Assembly: GCA_018714695.1 (NCBI GenBank)
Contig: DVNB01000023.1
Location: 1-35,246, forward strand
Reading direction: 5' to 3'
Origin: Candidatus Ornithomonoglobus merdipullorum
GTDB lineage: Bacteria > Bacillota > Clostridia > UBA1381
Length of the DNA stretch: 35,246 bases
Both the position numbers and the translations under genes were made by a program. Below the pieces are notes generated by a model. It saw only the letters and a list, made by a program, of their open reading frames with translations. It was not told where the DNA came from and searched no databases. Below, piece by piece: positions 8,733 through 16,581 of the stretch. The stretch's first letter is position 1, and every line of letters begins with the position of its first letter.

Positions 8733-9173
8733 ATGATCAGAGAAGTAAAAGAGGATAAAAAGTGGTATCTTGATCTGCTACTGCTTGGCGATGAGCAGGA
8801 GAGTATGATCGACAAATATCTTGACCGAGGGACGATGTATGTATATGATGACGGCGGCGCAAAGGCGGTGTGCGTTGTGACCGATGAAGGCGACGGGGTG
8901 CTTGAAATAAAGAACATAGCCGTCACTCCGGAAAGCCAAAGGAAGGGATACGGAAGGGCGCTGATTCGTTTTCTTGAAAACGAATACAGAAACCGTTACA
9001 AGCTGCTCCGCGCCGGTACCGGCGACAGTCCATTGACTGTGCCGTTTTACGAAAGCTGCGGCTTTGAGCGGGCATATGTGATAAAGGACTTTTTTATCGA
9101 TAATTATGATCACCCGATATACGAATGCGGCATACAGCTTCGGGATATGGTGTATTTTGAGAAGAGGCTGTGA
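8733..9173 (+). CDS. GNAT-family N-acetyltransferase
   Basis: The protein has 146 residues from ATG 8733 (preceded by GATGAAGGAA). An ATG at 8712 overlapping the previous stop is in frame, but family members usually begin MIREV..., which favours 8733. The acetyl-CoA motif is clear: IAVTPESQRKGYGRALIRFLE (R/QxxGxG/A), followed by VPFYESCGFERA, the typical beta-6/beta-7 segment. It is cytoplasmic, with an unknown acceptor. It is translationally linked to the upstream dehydrogenase. Its stop codon (9171-9173) abuts the leader of CRISPR array 1, so it marks the left edge of the CRISPR locus. Confidence 0.87.
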   Translation: MIREVKEDKKWYLDLLLLGDEQESMIDKYLDRGTMYVYDDGGAKAVCVVTDEGDGVLEIKNIAVTPESQRKGYGRALIRFLENEYRNRYKLLRAGTGDSPLTVPFYESCGFERAYVIKDFFIDNYDHPIYECGIQLRDMVYFEKRL

Positions 9174-9245
9174 GGGATATTTTCAAACTGAATGAATTTA
9201 AGGGGAGAATTCGCATTAGTGGGCGTAACTACGGGATCTTTTAGT
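9174..9245 (+). promoter_or_regulatory. Leader of CRISPR array 1
   Basis: This region aligns without gaps to the leader of array 2. A 19-bp identical block (TTTCAAACTGAATGAATTT, 9181-9199) begins exactly 65 bp before the first repeat in both. The last 28 bp, ending GGGATCTTTTAGT, differ at 3 positions. The 20-bp middle is diverged. The distal block equals the last codons of the cas2 gene. A leader at this end fits the degenerate repeat at the far end of the array. No clear sigma-A promoter was seen inside. Confidence 0.8.
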
Positions 9246-10187
9246 CTTTTCCCCGCATGCGCGGGGGTGATCCAACGTCCGATGCCCGGGAAGTACAATA
9301 CGCTTACTTTTCCCCGCATGCGCGGGGGTGATCCACGTGTATAAAAAAATGCCCCGTCATTAACGGGCTTTTCCCCGCATGCGCGGGGGTGATCCCTTCC
9401 GCTGCACTCAGTCTCAGGGACACGTCAGCTTTTCCCCGCATGCGCGGGGGTGATCCTAATAGAAACCATAGGAAATACTATAAAAACCGCTTTTCCCCGC
9501 ATGCGCGGGGGTGATCCTTCAGCCCCTCTGCCCGTCCGCTTACCTTATACCTTTTCCCCGCATGCGCGGGGGTGATCCCATTGTCTTTTTCCATTCTGTA
9601 CATGACCGCGCCTTTTCCCCGCATGCGCGGGGGTGATCCCCTGTTCCGCAAATTCTCTTACTGTAAATATTTCTTTTCCCCGCATGCGCGGGGGTGATCC
9701 TCGCCCTCGTATCTGTTGTTAAAAATATAGTTGCTTTTCCCCGCATGCGCGGGGGTGATCCTTCGTGATTCACGGAGGCCAAGAAAGTATTGTACTTTTC
9801 CCCGCATGCGCGGGGGTGATCCTCAGCGTGATACCTTTGCGCGCAAACGTGTCTACTTTTCCCTGCATGCGCGGGGGTGATCCTATATCGCATACGTCAT
9901 CATACTTGATATTTGCCTTTTCCCCGCATGCGCGGGGGTGATCCTGGCGCTTGTCAATACGATTACCGAGGCGCTTGCTTTTCCCCGCATGCGCGGGGGT
10001 GATCCCAGATGTCTCGCGTCAAATGCCGTAGCTACTGACTTTTCCCCGCATGCGCGGGGGTGATCCCTGTTTATCAAGTTACTTAGCCAGATAAAAGTTC
10101 TTTTCCCCGCATGCGCGGGGGTGATCCTGTTTCCTTTACAGCGTTTTTTAGCTTCATCATCTTTTCCCCGCATACGCGGGGTGATTC
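9246..10187 (+). CRISPR. CRISPR array 1, type I-E, 16 repeats / 15 spacers
   Basis: Repeats of 28 bp recur every 61 bp without exception, with 33-bp intervals (32-bp spacer plus one PAM-derived base by analogy with E. coli). Each repeat has a CTTTT flank, a 6-bp stem CCCCGC/GCGGGG, an ATGC tetraloop, and a GTGATCC 3' tag that would form the crRNA 5' handle. The repeat at 9856 has a C-to-T change in the stem. The last (10161-10187) is degenerate and one base short, marking the trailer end, so transcription runs on the + strand. No duplicated spacers were noticed. Confidence 0.99.
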
Positions 10188-10259
10188 ATCTGCGCATATG
10201 GGACAGGCGCTTTAAAAAATCTATGAGAAATTTTATTCATGCATATTGATTAAATATAT

Positions 10260-10294
10260 AATATTAAAAATAAAAGAAAATTATTGACAAATAA
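10260..10294 (+). promoter_or_regulatory. Candidate Cascade target overlapping promoter P1 (PAM + pseudo-protospacer)
   Basis: AAT at 10260-10262 is followed by ATTAAAAATAA (10263-10273), identical to the first 11 bases of the pseudo-spacer at 10365. Over the first 17 positions, 15 match. A 32-bp footprint would end at 10294 and cover the -35 box of P1. The -1 base T agrees with the most common PAM-derived base in the arrays. The target role is inferred. Confidence 0.6.
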
Positions 10295-10312
10295 CAGTAG
10301 TAATGGTATAAT
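10284..10312 (+). promoter_or_regulatory. Consensus promoter P1 for the crRNA-like element
   Basis: A perfect TTGACA (10284-10289), a 17-bp spacer, and a perfect TATAAT (10307-10312) with TGG extended -10. Transcription would start near 10319, just before the pseudo-repeat unit at 10336. It may also read into cas3. Confidence 0.85.
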
Positions 10313-10318
10313 ATACAC

Positions 10319-10390
10319 ATGGTTTGATATAAGCTATATTCCTTGCATAAGCAAGGGTGCTCCGATTAAAAATAATAGAGATCAAACCAT
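10319..10390 (+). repeat. 10-bp inverted repeat bracketing pseudo-repeat 1
   Basis: ATGGTTTGAT (10319-10328) and its exact reverse complement ATCAAACCAT (10381-10390) enclose the first pseudo-repeat. The right arm is inside the pseudo-spacer and the left arm lies at the predicted P1 start site. In RNA this would give an outer stem around the crRNA-like hairpin. Confidence 0.65.
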
Positions 10391-10424
10391 ATTCTTCTTA
10401 TCCCTGCGTAAGCAGGGGGAATTG
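10336..10424 (+). ncRNA. CreR/CreA-like degenerate mini-CRISPR (crRNA mimic)
   Basis: Two 28-bp pseudo-repeats (10336-10363 and 10397-10424) flank a 33-bp pseudo-spacer, so they sit exactly 61 bp apart, the period of the real arrays. They match the array-1 repeat at 19 and 18 of 28 positions. The stem changes are compensated: CCCCGC/GCGGGG becomes CCTTGC/GCAAGG in the first and CCCTGC/GCAGGG in the second, with loops ATAA and GTAA. The first ends GTGCTCC, close to the genuine handle GTGATCC. The element lies between P1 and cas3, on the same strand as the arrays. CRISPR-repeat-like RNAs that guide Cascade to promoters (CreA in CreTA modules; CreR cas-regulating RNAs) are known. Cas6e processing and Cascade loading here are inferred. 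Confidence 0.8.
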
Positions 10425-10468
10425 TTTATGGTGCTGTGTGGCAAAAAATAGCTGATAGCACCATAAAC
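10424..10468 (+). promoter_or_regulatory. 12-bp perfect inverted repeat in the cas3 leader
   Basis: GTTTATGGTGCT (10424-10435) and AGCACCATAAAC (10457-10468) are perfect reverse complements across a 21-bp loop. There is no adjacent T-tract, so it is not a normal intrinsic terminator. It could be an operator, an attenuator between P1 and cas3, or a processing structure. It starts at the last base of pseudo-repeat 2. Confidence 0.7.
10428..10451 (+). CDS. Possible mini-ORF (7 codons) in the cas3 leader
   Basis: ATG at 10428 encodes MVLCGKK and then TAG. Its only RBS-like sequence is the G-run of pseudo-repeat 2 (AGGGGG), about 8 bp upstream. It overlaps the left arm of the 12-bp inverted repeat. 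It could be a leader peptide or a CreT-like mini-toxin, or simply chance. Confidence 0.25.
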   Translation: MVLCGKK

Positions 10469-10500
10469 ATCCCTGTTGATCAGTTATTGAAAACTTTTTC

Positions 10501-10529
10501 TTTACTCTGTAAATGAACGGTGTTATAAT
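10501..10529 (+). promoter_or_regulatory. Promoter P2 of the cas operon
   Basis: TTTACT (10501-10506), a 17-bp spacer, and TATAAT (10524-10529) with TGT extended -10. It lies 23 bp before the cas3 ATG, leaving room for the purine-rich RBS GGAAGGAAGGTGGGAG. Confidence 0.7.
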
Positions 10530-10552
10530 AAAAAAGGAAGGAAGGTGGGAGA

Positions 10553-13234
10553 ATGAAGCTTTTTTTGTCAAAGCCTTTGAAGTATATGATCGCAAAGTCA
10601 GACAGACGGGATCGTAACGGTTGGCTGCCGTTTTATATCCATGCGCTCGACACTGCGGCTATAATAAAGCGGCTGATAAAACATTATGGATTAGACAGAT
10701 CATGGAAATTTATTTGTAACATGGATCGGGACGCATTTATCAAAACTGTGATATTGATAGCGCTTTTGCATGATATAGGCAAGCTGACACCGGCGTTTCA
10801 GCATTTGATCACGTTTTCGCTGCCATCTGATTTTAGATATGACGGTATACCGTATACGGATGATTTTGCGAATAGAAGCGCTTCGCATCACACTGTTGCC
10901 GGAGAATGTGTCCTTATCAAATTGGGGTTGTCAAAGGAATTGTCGTCAATAGTGGGTGCTCACCACGGAATGACGCCGGAAAACGGTGTGTGCAAAAAAA
11001 ATATTGATGCATATCCCGATAATTATTTCGGAGAACCTCAAGATGAAGAGTTTTGGATGAGCATTTGGAAGGAATGGCTTGAATTCTCATTGAAGATGGC
11101 GGGTTTTGGCTCTGCAAAAGATGTGCCGGTGCCTGATAAAAAAACACAGGTCTTGATCTCCGGACTTCTGATAACTGCCGATTGGCTTGCGAGTGACAGC
11201 AGCAAATTTCCACTGCTTGACCTTGATGAACTGCCGTCTGATGAATATGATGAAGGACGTGCGGATAAGGCTTGGGGAGAGATAGGGCTTACGGAGCCAT
11301 GGACATCGGATGTGTATATTGCAGATGATGATATTTTTGAGGAACGTTTCGGATTTTATCCGAATAAGGTACAAAAGTTTGTACTCGATGTCGTGAATAT
11401 GGCGGAAAGACCTGGTATAATGATACTCGAAGCTCCGATGGGATGCGGTAAGACAGAGGCGGCTCTTATGGCGGCGGAAGTGTTTGCCGAAAAGAACGAC
11501 AAGCACGGTGTGTTTTTCGGTTTGCCGACGCAAACCACCGCAAACGGTATATTTGAGCGTTTCAAAGAGTGGGCTGAAGGACAGTCTGAAGAATTTTATC
11601 ACAGCCTGATCCTTGCTCATGCCAATGCGGGTTTTCAGCCTGCTTTTGAAAATATGCCGAAACGTATGCCTGACGTTGATGAAGATCCCGAAAGCGGGCT
11701 TATAGTGCATCCGTTTTTCATGGGCAGGAAGATGTCATGCATGTCTGATTTTGTTGTGGGAACTGTAGATAGAATGCTTATGGCCGCGTTAAAGCGCAGG
11801 CATACTATGCTCCTGCATTTTGGTCTGTCTCAGAAGGTGGTCATTATAGATGAGTGTCATGCTTATGACGCATATATGAACCGTTATCTTGAAAGATCTA
11901 TCGAATGGCTCAGCGCATACGGTGTTCCCGTGATACTTTTGTCGGCAACTCTTCCGCCTTCGAGGCGAAGAGCTTTGGTATCGGCGTATACAGGTGAAAA
12001 CCCTGAAAATATAACATTTGAAAATGAGACGGCATATCCTGCGGTGACATGGTCGGACGGCGGGAAAACATACAGCAGATCCATTGCGTATGATCATCCA
12101 AATAAAAATGTGATAGTCGATCAAATGAGTGAAGACAAGGCTGTTTTGGAAGCGGTTGCTGCCTCGGAGGCGGGAGCATGCGTCGGCATCATCTGCAACA
12201 CTGTAAGGAAAGCACAGAAGGTATCAGAGATCATAGAGAAGCACAGGGGGACGGAAAAAATGATCCTGTACCATGCACAGTACATAATGCAGGACAGAGC
12301 GGAAAAAGAGGATCGGATACTTAAATCTGCGGGGAAAAAATCAGGCCCGGCTGACCGGAGAGGGCTTATCATAGTTGGCACGCAGGTGCTGGAACAGTCT
12401 CTCGATATAGATTTTGATCTGCTCATAACGGAGCTTTGCCCGATGGATCTGCTTTTGCAGAGGATAGGCAGGTTGTTCAGACATGACAAGCGGGAAAGAC
12501 CGAATATTTGCAAACAGCCGAAGTGCATCGTTGTGCATTCGGAAGAGGATGGATTTGACAAGGGTTCAGATGCTGTTTACGGCAGATGGCTGCTAATGCA
12601 GACAGAAAAATATCTGCCTGATAAAATAGAAGTGCCGGATGACATATCACGGCTTGTAAGCAACGTGTATGAAAAATGCAGTACAGATACAGAAGCGGAA
12701 AAGAAGGCATATAGAGAGTATTGCAATAGTGTTGGAACAAAGAAAAGCCATGCCGGAGGGTATCTGCTCGGTTCAGCAAAAGGATCCAGAAGGGATCGAA
12801 CGCTTGACGGATGGTTGGCTCAGGGAGTCAAGGATGCAAAGGCTGAAGCATCGGTCCGGGATGGCGATCCTTCGATAGAAGTGCTTTTGATGGTCTCCGA
12901 CGGAGACGGCTATGCGAGTTTTTTGCCGTGGCGGTCGGATGGAGAGAAGATACCTATGTTTGAATGTCCGCCGGACGATGTGTGCAAAAAAATAGCTATG
13001 CAGAGGCTGAAGCTTCCCGGCGCGCTCTGTAATGAATATGTTATAGATGATACGATAGAAGAATTGGAAACCGGAGATAAGATGCTCAAGGCATGGCAGG
13101 ACTCGCGCTGGCTGAGCGGTGAGCTTGTGCTGTTTATGGATAGGGGATTGACGGCGCGATTGAATGGATTTGTTTTGAAATATTCACTGGAAAAAGGTTT
13201 GTCGTATGAACGTTTAAAGGAGGGAGAAGATTGA
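10553..13234 (+). CDS. cas3: Cas3 nuclease-helicase (type I-E)
   Basis: The protein has 893 residues, the normal length for a one-piece type I-E Cas3. The N-terminal HD nuclease has H30 and the H73-D74 pair (ALLHDIGKLTPAFQ). The superfamily-2 helicase follows: Walker A GCGKT with K300, DECH box 433-436, an SAT motif in LLSATLPPSRR, and motifs V/VI in GTQVLEQSLDID and QRIGRLFRH. An accessory C-terminal domain ends the protein. Cas3 is recruited by target-bound Cascade and nicks, unwinds and degrades the non-target strand. The ATG at 10553 follows a purine-rich RBS. The gene heads the cas operon, and its stop overlaps the cse1 start by 4 bp. No inactivating change was seen in the motifs. Confidence 0.97.
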   Translation: MKLFLSKPLKYMIAKSDRRDRNGWLPFYIHALDTAAIIKRLIKHYGLDRSWKFICNMDRDAFIKTVILIALLHDIGKLTPAFQHLITFSLPSDFRYDGIPYTDDFANRSASHHTVAGECVLIKLGLSKELSSIVGAHHGMTPENGVCKKNIDAYPDNYFGEPQDEEFWMSIWKEWLEFSLKMAGFGSAKDVPVPDKKTQVLISGLLITADWLASDSSKFPLLDLDELPSDEYDEGRADKAWGEIGLTEPWTSDVYIADDDIFEERFGFYPNKVQKFVLDVVNMAERPGIMILEAPMGCGKTEAALMAAEVFAEKNDKHGVFFGLPTQTTANGIFERFKEWAEGQSEEFYHSLILAHANAGFQPAFENMPKRMPDVDEDPESGLIVHPFFMGRKMSCMSDFVVGTVDRMLMAALKRRHTMLLHFGLSQKVVIIDECHAYDAYMNRYLERSIEWLSAYGVPVILLSATLPPSRRRALVSAYTGENPENITFENETAYPAVTWSDGGKTYSRSIAYDHPNKNVIVDQMSEDKAVLEAVAASEAGACVGIICNTVRKAQKVSEIIEKHRGTEKMILYHAQYIMQDRAEKEDRILKSAGKKSGPADRRGLIIVGTQVLEQSLDIDFDLLITELCPMDLLLQRIGRLFRHDKRERPNICKQPKCIVVHSEEDGFDKGSDAVYGRWLLMQTEKYLPDKIEVPDDISRLVSNVYEKCSTDTEAEKKAYREYCNSVGTKKSHAGGYLLGSAKGSRRDRTLDGWLAQGVKDAKAEASVRDGDPSIEVLLMVSDGDGYASFLPWRSDGEKIPMFECPPDDVCKKIAMQRLKLPGALCNEYVIDDTIEELETGDKMLKAWQDSRWLSGELVLFMDRGLTARLNGFVLKYSLEKGLSYERLKEGED

Positions 13235-14883
13235 AGGATACAGAATTTAACTTGATCGATGAAAGGTGGATACGAGTGATCGATAAAAAATGTGATATTG
13301 CGGAACTGTCATTGAATGAATTGTTTCGTGACGCGCATTTATATGCTGATCTTTGCGGAGAACTGCCGACTCAGGATATTGCTGTCATGAGGATATTGCT
13401 TGCAATACTGCATACGGTCATTGCAAGATATACTCCTGAGGGAGATCGCGTCGATACCGAGACGGCGGATGATGCGATAGACAGATGGAAGGATATATGG
13501 GACAATGGTTCTTTTCCGAGCGGAGTGATAGATAAATACCTTGATTCGGTCAAAGACAGGTTTTGGCTGTTCCATCCCGTGTATCCGTTTATGCAGGAAC
13601 CGTTAGCGAAATATGGTACAAAATATACGGCATCAAAGCTCAACGGCGAGCTTTCGGAGAGCAATAATAAAGATCGCCTTTTTCGTATGTTTTCAGGGAA
13701 AGACAAAGATATACTGACAATGCCGCAGGCGGCACGCTGGCTGCTTTATGTAAATGCATTCGATGACACATCGGCAAAACCATCGTCTTTGTCACGCTCA
13801 AGGAAGATCAAGTATGATTCTCCCGGAGCCGGATGGCTGGGTAAACTTGGACTGATAACATTGCGGGGTAGAAATTTGTTTGAAACGCTGATGTTGAATC
13901 TTGTGATCCCCGCTGACAGAGAAGATGCAGAGGTGAATCGGCAGACTCCCTCTTGGGAGCGGGAGAGATATATCCCTGATGATGCAGAAGATGTTTGCAT
14001 AGAACGTGTGGAGAGAGTAAGGATCGTGCAGCCGGATAATCTTGCAGAATTGTATACACTGCAGTCAAGACGGATATTGCTTGAACGCAATGAGGATGGA
14101 ATAACAGGATGCAGTTTGCTCGGAGGAGAATTTTTTGAGCGTGAAAACGCGTTCATTGAACCTATGACTGTTTGGAGAGACAGCGGGAATAAAAAGAAGG
14201 ATATATATACGCCAAGACGTCATGATCCGTCAAAACAGTTCTGGCGTGAGTTTGCGTCAGTGTATCCGGAAAGCGATACGACCCATAGGAGGCCCGGCGT
14301 AATATCGTGGTTTGCCCTGCTGATGGACTATGAGCTTATTCCCGATGGATACAGACTGGATACAAGGATATGTTCGGTGCAGTACGGTGACAAAGACTTT
14401 TTTGTAACAGATGTGTTTTCAGATTCTCTTTCCATGAGCGGAGAGCTTATCTCTGAAATGGCGCTTCCCTGGCAGGCGTGCGTAACTGAATCGATAATGA
14501 TAACAGACCGTGTGGCAGATGTTTTAGGTAAGCTTGCAAGGGAAATATTCCTGGCGGGCGGCGGTGATACGGAATCGGCGTCGACAAGTGTTAGAAAAGC
14601 AAAAGCTGAATATTATTTTGACGCGGATGAAGAATTCAGAAAGTGGCTTGCGGGGATCGATCCGGGCGCGGATAGAGTGGTCGAAAAAAAAAGAGACTGG
14701 CAAGAAAAAGCGATGAAGCTTGCCGCAAATTTGGGAAGAAAGATGGTGAATGAGGCCGGAGCCGGTGCGATAATAGGGAGAGTTGTAAATATAAATGATA
14801 ATGAGATAATGTTTTCCGCTGCGAAAGCAGAAAATAATTTTTACTATAGACTGGCACAGATAAAGGGAAGGGAGGTGCGATAA
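13231..14883 (+). CDS. casA: Cse1/CasA (Cas8e), Cascade large subunit
   Basis: The protein has 550 residues. It begins with TTG at 13231, overlapping the cas3 TGA (TTGA), behind a strong AAAGGAGGG; the start is not ATG but is supported by that RBS and by FNLIDERWIRV (residues 6-16), the conserved Cse1 opening. FWLFHPVYPFMQEP near residue 110 is also typical of the family. As the large subunit of the type I-E surveillance complex, it recognises the PAM, helps open the target duplex, and recruits Cas3. Residues contacting the PAM cannot be assigned by eye. The gene is followed after one base by cse2, consistent with coupled translation. Confidence 0.95.
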   Translation: MKDTEFNLIDERWIRVIDKKCDIAELSLNELFRDAHLYADLCGELPTQDIAVMRILLAILHTVIARYTPEGDRVDTETADDAIDRWKDIWDNGSFPSGVIDKYLDSVKDRFWLFHPVYPFMQEPLAKYGTKYTASKLNGELSESNNKDRLFRMFSGKDKDILTMPQAARWLLYVNAFDDTSAKPSSLSRSRKIKYDSPGAGWLGKLGLITLRGRNLFETLMLNLVIPADREDAEVNRQTPSWERERYIPDDAEDVCIERVERVRIVQPDNLAELYTLQSRRILLERNEDGITGCSLLGGEFFERENAFIEPMTVWRDSGNKKKDIYTPRRHDPSKQFWREFASVYPESDTTHRRPGVISWFALLMDYELIPDGYRLDTRICSVQYGDKDFFVTDVFSDSLSMSGELISEMALPWQACVTESIMITDRVADVLGKLAREIFLAGGGDTESASTSVRKAKAEYYFDADEEFRKWLAGIDPGADRVVEKKRDWQEKAMKLAANLGRKMVNEAGAGAIIGRVVNINDNEIMFSAAKAENNFYYRLAQIKGREVR

Positions 14884-14884
14884 C

Positions 14885-15487
14885 ATGGGAAGACCATGGA
14901 ATGAAATATATGGTTATGTGAAAAGCAGAGTAGAAATACTTGGAGCTGATCTTGACAGCAGCAGAACGAAGGCAGAGCTGGCCAATCTGAGGCGGGGAAT
15001 AGGAAAAACGCCCGGTGAGGACCCGAAACTTTGGGGTAGCTTTTTGCTTGATCTCCCGAAAGAGCTTGAAAAAGATGCTGAACACAGGACCGAGCCTACT
15101 TTTGCGGAATGGGCAGCGTATACCGCGCTTGCATTGTATGCGCTTCACCAGCAGGGGAATGACGAGACTGTGAATTGTTCAGACGGCTCGGCGGCGCTTG
15201 GGAGAGCTATAAGAAAACTTGTGCATTCGAAAGATGATGAAGAACGCATTATGCGAAGATTTTCGGCGATGGCGACATCGGCTGGACCGGCTGAGCTTGC
15301 TCATCATCTGCGCTCTATAATACAGTTATTGAGAGCGGAAAAGGTGAAGCTTGATTATGCTGATCTGGCGCGAGATCTGTATCTGTATCAGCTGCCGGAC
15401 GGAAAGAACAGCGTGCGTCTGAAATGGGGACGTGACTATTACAGAGAAGAAAAAACAAATAACGAGTTAAAAGAAGGAGAGGAATAA
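14885..15487 (+). CDS. casB: Cse2/CasB (Cas11e), Cascade small subunit
   Basis: The protein has 200 residues and is mostly helical, within the usual Cse2 range. The C-terminal segment HHLRSIIQLLRAEKVKLDYADLARDLYLYQL matches the conserved Cse2 tail in spirit (key features: LL, LDYAxLAxDL). In type I-E Cascade two copies form the inner belly that stabilises the R-loop. The ATG at 14885 follows GGGAGGTG. It lies one base after the cse1 stop and one base before cas7, in a fixed I-E gene order that supports the call where sequence conservation is low. Confidence 0.93.
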   Translation: MGRPWNEIYGYVKSRVEILGADLDSSRTKAELANLRRGIGKTPGEDPKLWGSFLLDLPKELEKDAEHRTEPTFAEWAAYTALALYALHQQGNDETVNCSDGSAALGRAIRKLVHSKDDEERIMRRFSAMATSAGPAELAHHLRSIIQLLRAEKVKLDYADLARDLYLYQLPDGKNSVRLKWGRDYYREEKTNNELKEGEE

Positions 15488-15488
15488 G

Positions 15489-16580
15489 ATGAACAATTTT
15501 TATATCGATATTCATATAATTCAGACAGTGCCTCCGAGCTGTATCAACAGAGATGACACGGGCAGTCCGAAAACGGCAGTGTATGGAGGAAAAACGAGGG
15601 CGAGAGTCTCTTCACAGGCGTGGAAGCATGCGGTGAGGCTTATGTTCAGAGATATATTTGACCAAGAGCTTCTCGGTGACCGCACAAAGCGTGTGACAGA
15701 GATGGTGGTAAAGCATATCAAGGCTGTTGACTCGGCTATAGATGACGCTAAAGCTGAAAAGCTTGCGCTGGACGCATGCAAAGCGGCCGGTATTTCTATG
15801 GATAAGAAGAAGGAGCAGCAGTCCGATGTTCTTATGTTTATAAGCAATGCACAGGCGCGTGAGATAGCAAGGCTGGCGGTTGAGAAAAATAACGGAGCTG
15901 ATGTGAGCGGCAATGATTTCAAGGCGGCTTTGAGGGCGCGCCCGTCTGTGGATATGGCGCTGTTCGGAAGGATGGTGGCGTCAGACCCGTCTCTCAATTA
16001 TGATGCCGCGGCGCAGGTGGCGCACAGCATCTCAACACACACGGTGCATAATGAATATGATTATTTCACTGCTGTTGATGACCTTTCTCCGGAAGATAAT
16101 GCGGGCGCCGGACATCTCGGAACGGTAGAGTATAATTCGGCGACACTTTACCGTTATGCAACAGTAAACGTAAATGAATTATGCAAAGATCTTGGCAATG
16201 ATATTGCAGTAAAGACGGTTAAGGGATTTGTTGGATCGCTTGTCAGATCAATGCCCACGGGAAAGCAAAACACGTTTGCAAACAGGACTTATCCGGATTA
16301 TGTGTATGTTACGGTCAGGAACGATCAGCCCGCAAACCTGTCAGGCGCTTTTGAAAAACCTGTAACGGCAAAAGACGAAGGTTATGTTAAAGGATCAATT
16401 GAGGCTCTTTCAAAATATTCCGGTGAGGTGTATAAAAATTATGCGTCAGCTCCCGCTGTATCATGGGATGTAGGCGCATCGTCAATAGGCGCCGCGGACG
16501 AGCATGTGACGTTCAAAGAATTATTAGACAAACTTGAAACGTATATGATGCAAAGACTCAGTGAAACCGAGGTGATGTAA
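15489..16580 (+). CDS. casC: Cas7e/CasC, Cascade backbone subunit
   Basis: The protein has 363 residues. It opens with an RRM-like strand (FYIDIHIIQTVPPSCINRD), then KTAVYGGKTRARVSSQAWKHAVR (about 28-50), the hallmark region of type I-E Cas7 that contacts crRNA. Six copies form the helical backbone of Cascade along the crRNA spacer. AAAAGAAGGAGAGG lies immediately before the ATG. It sits between cse2 and cas5 with one-base gaps, so equal co-expression is likely, although the complex needs several copies per complex. Confidence 0.97.
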   Translation: MNNFYIDIHIIQTVPPSCINRDDTGSPKTAVYGGKTRARVSSQAWKHAVRLMFRDIFDQELLGDRTKRVTEMVVKHIKAVDSAIDDAKAEKLALDACKAAGISMDKKKEQQSDVLMFISNAQAREIARLAVEKNNGADVSGNDFKAALRARPSVDMALFGRMVASDPSLNYDAAAQVAHSISTHTVHNEYDYFTAVDDLSPEDNAGAGHLGTVEYNSATLYRYATVNVNELCKDLGNDIAVKTVKGFVGSLVRSMPTGKQNTFANRTYPDYVYVTVRNDQPANLSGAFEKPVTAKDEGYVKGSIEALSKYSGEVYKNYASAPAVSWDVGASSIGAADEHVTFKELLDKLETYMMQRLSETEVM

Positions 16581-16581
16581 A

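Noticed and set aside
9110-10173. Minus-strand ORFs with ITPAHAGK and PRMRGK repeats over array 1
   Set aside because: They are translations of the CRISPR repeats; the 61-bp period gives three repeating frames. There is no RBS or family signal.
10188-10259. Further repeat-like units between array 1 and P1
   Set aside because: No CCNNGC/GCNNGG hairpin at the 61-bp phase was found; the stretch is plain AT-rich DNA.
10319-10327. ATG-GTT-TGA minigene at the P1 start site as a toxin
   Set aside because: It would be leaderless with no RBS, and three codons occur by chance; recorded only because CreT toxins can be minigenes.
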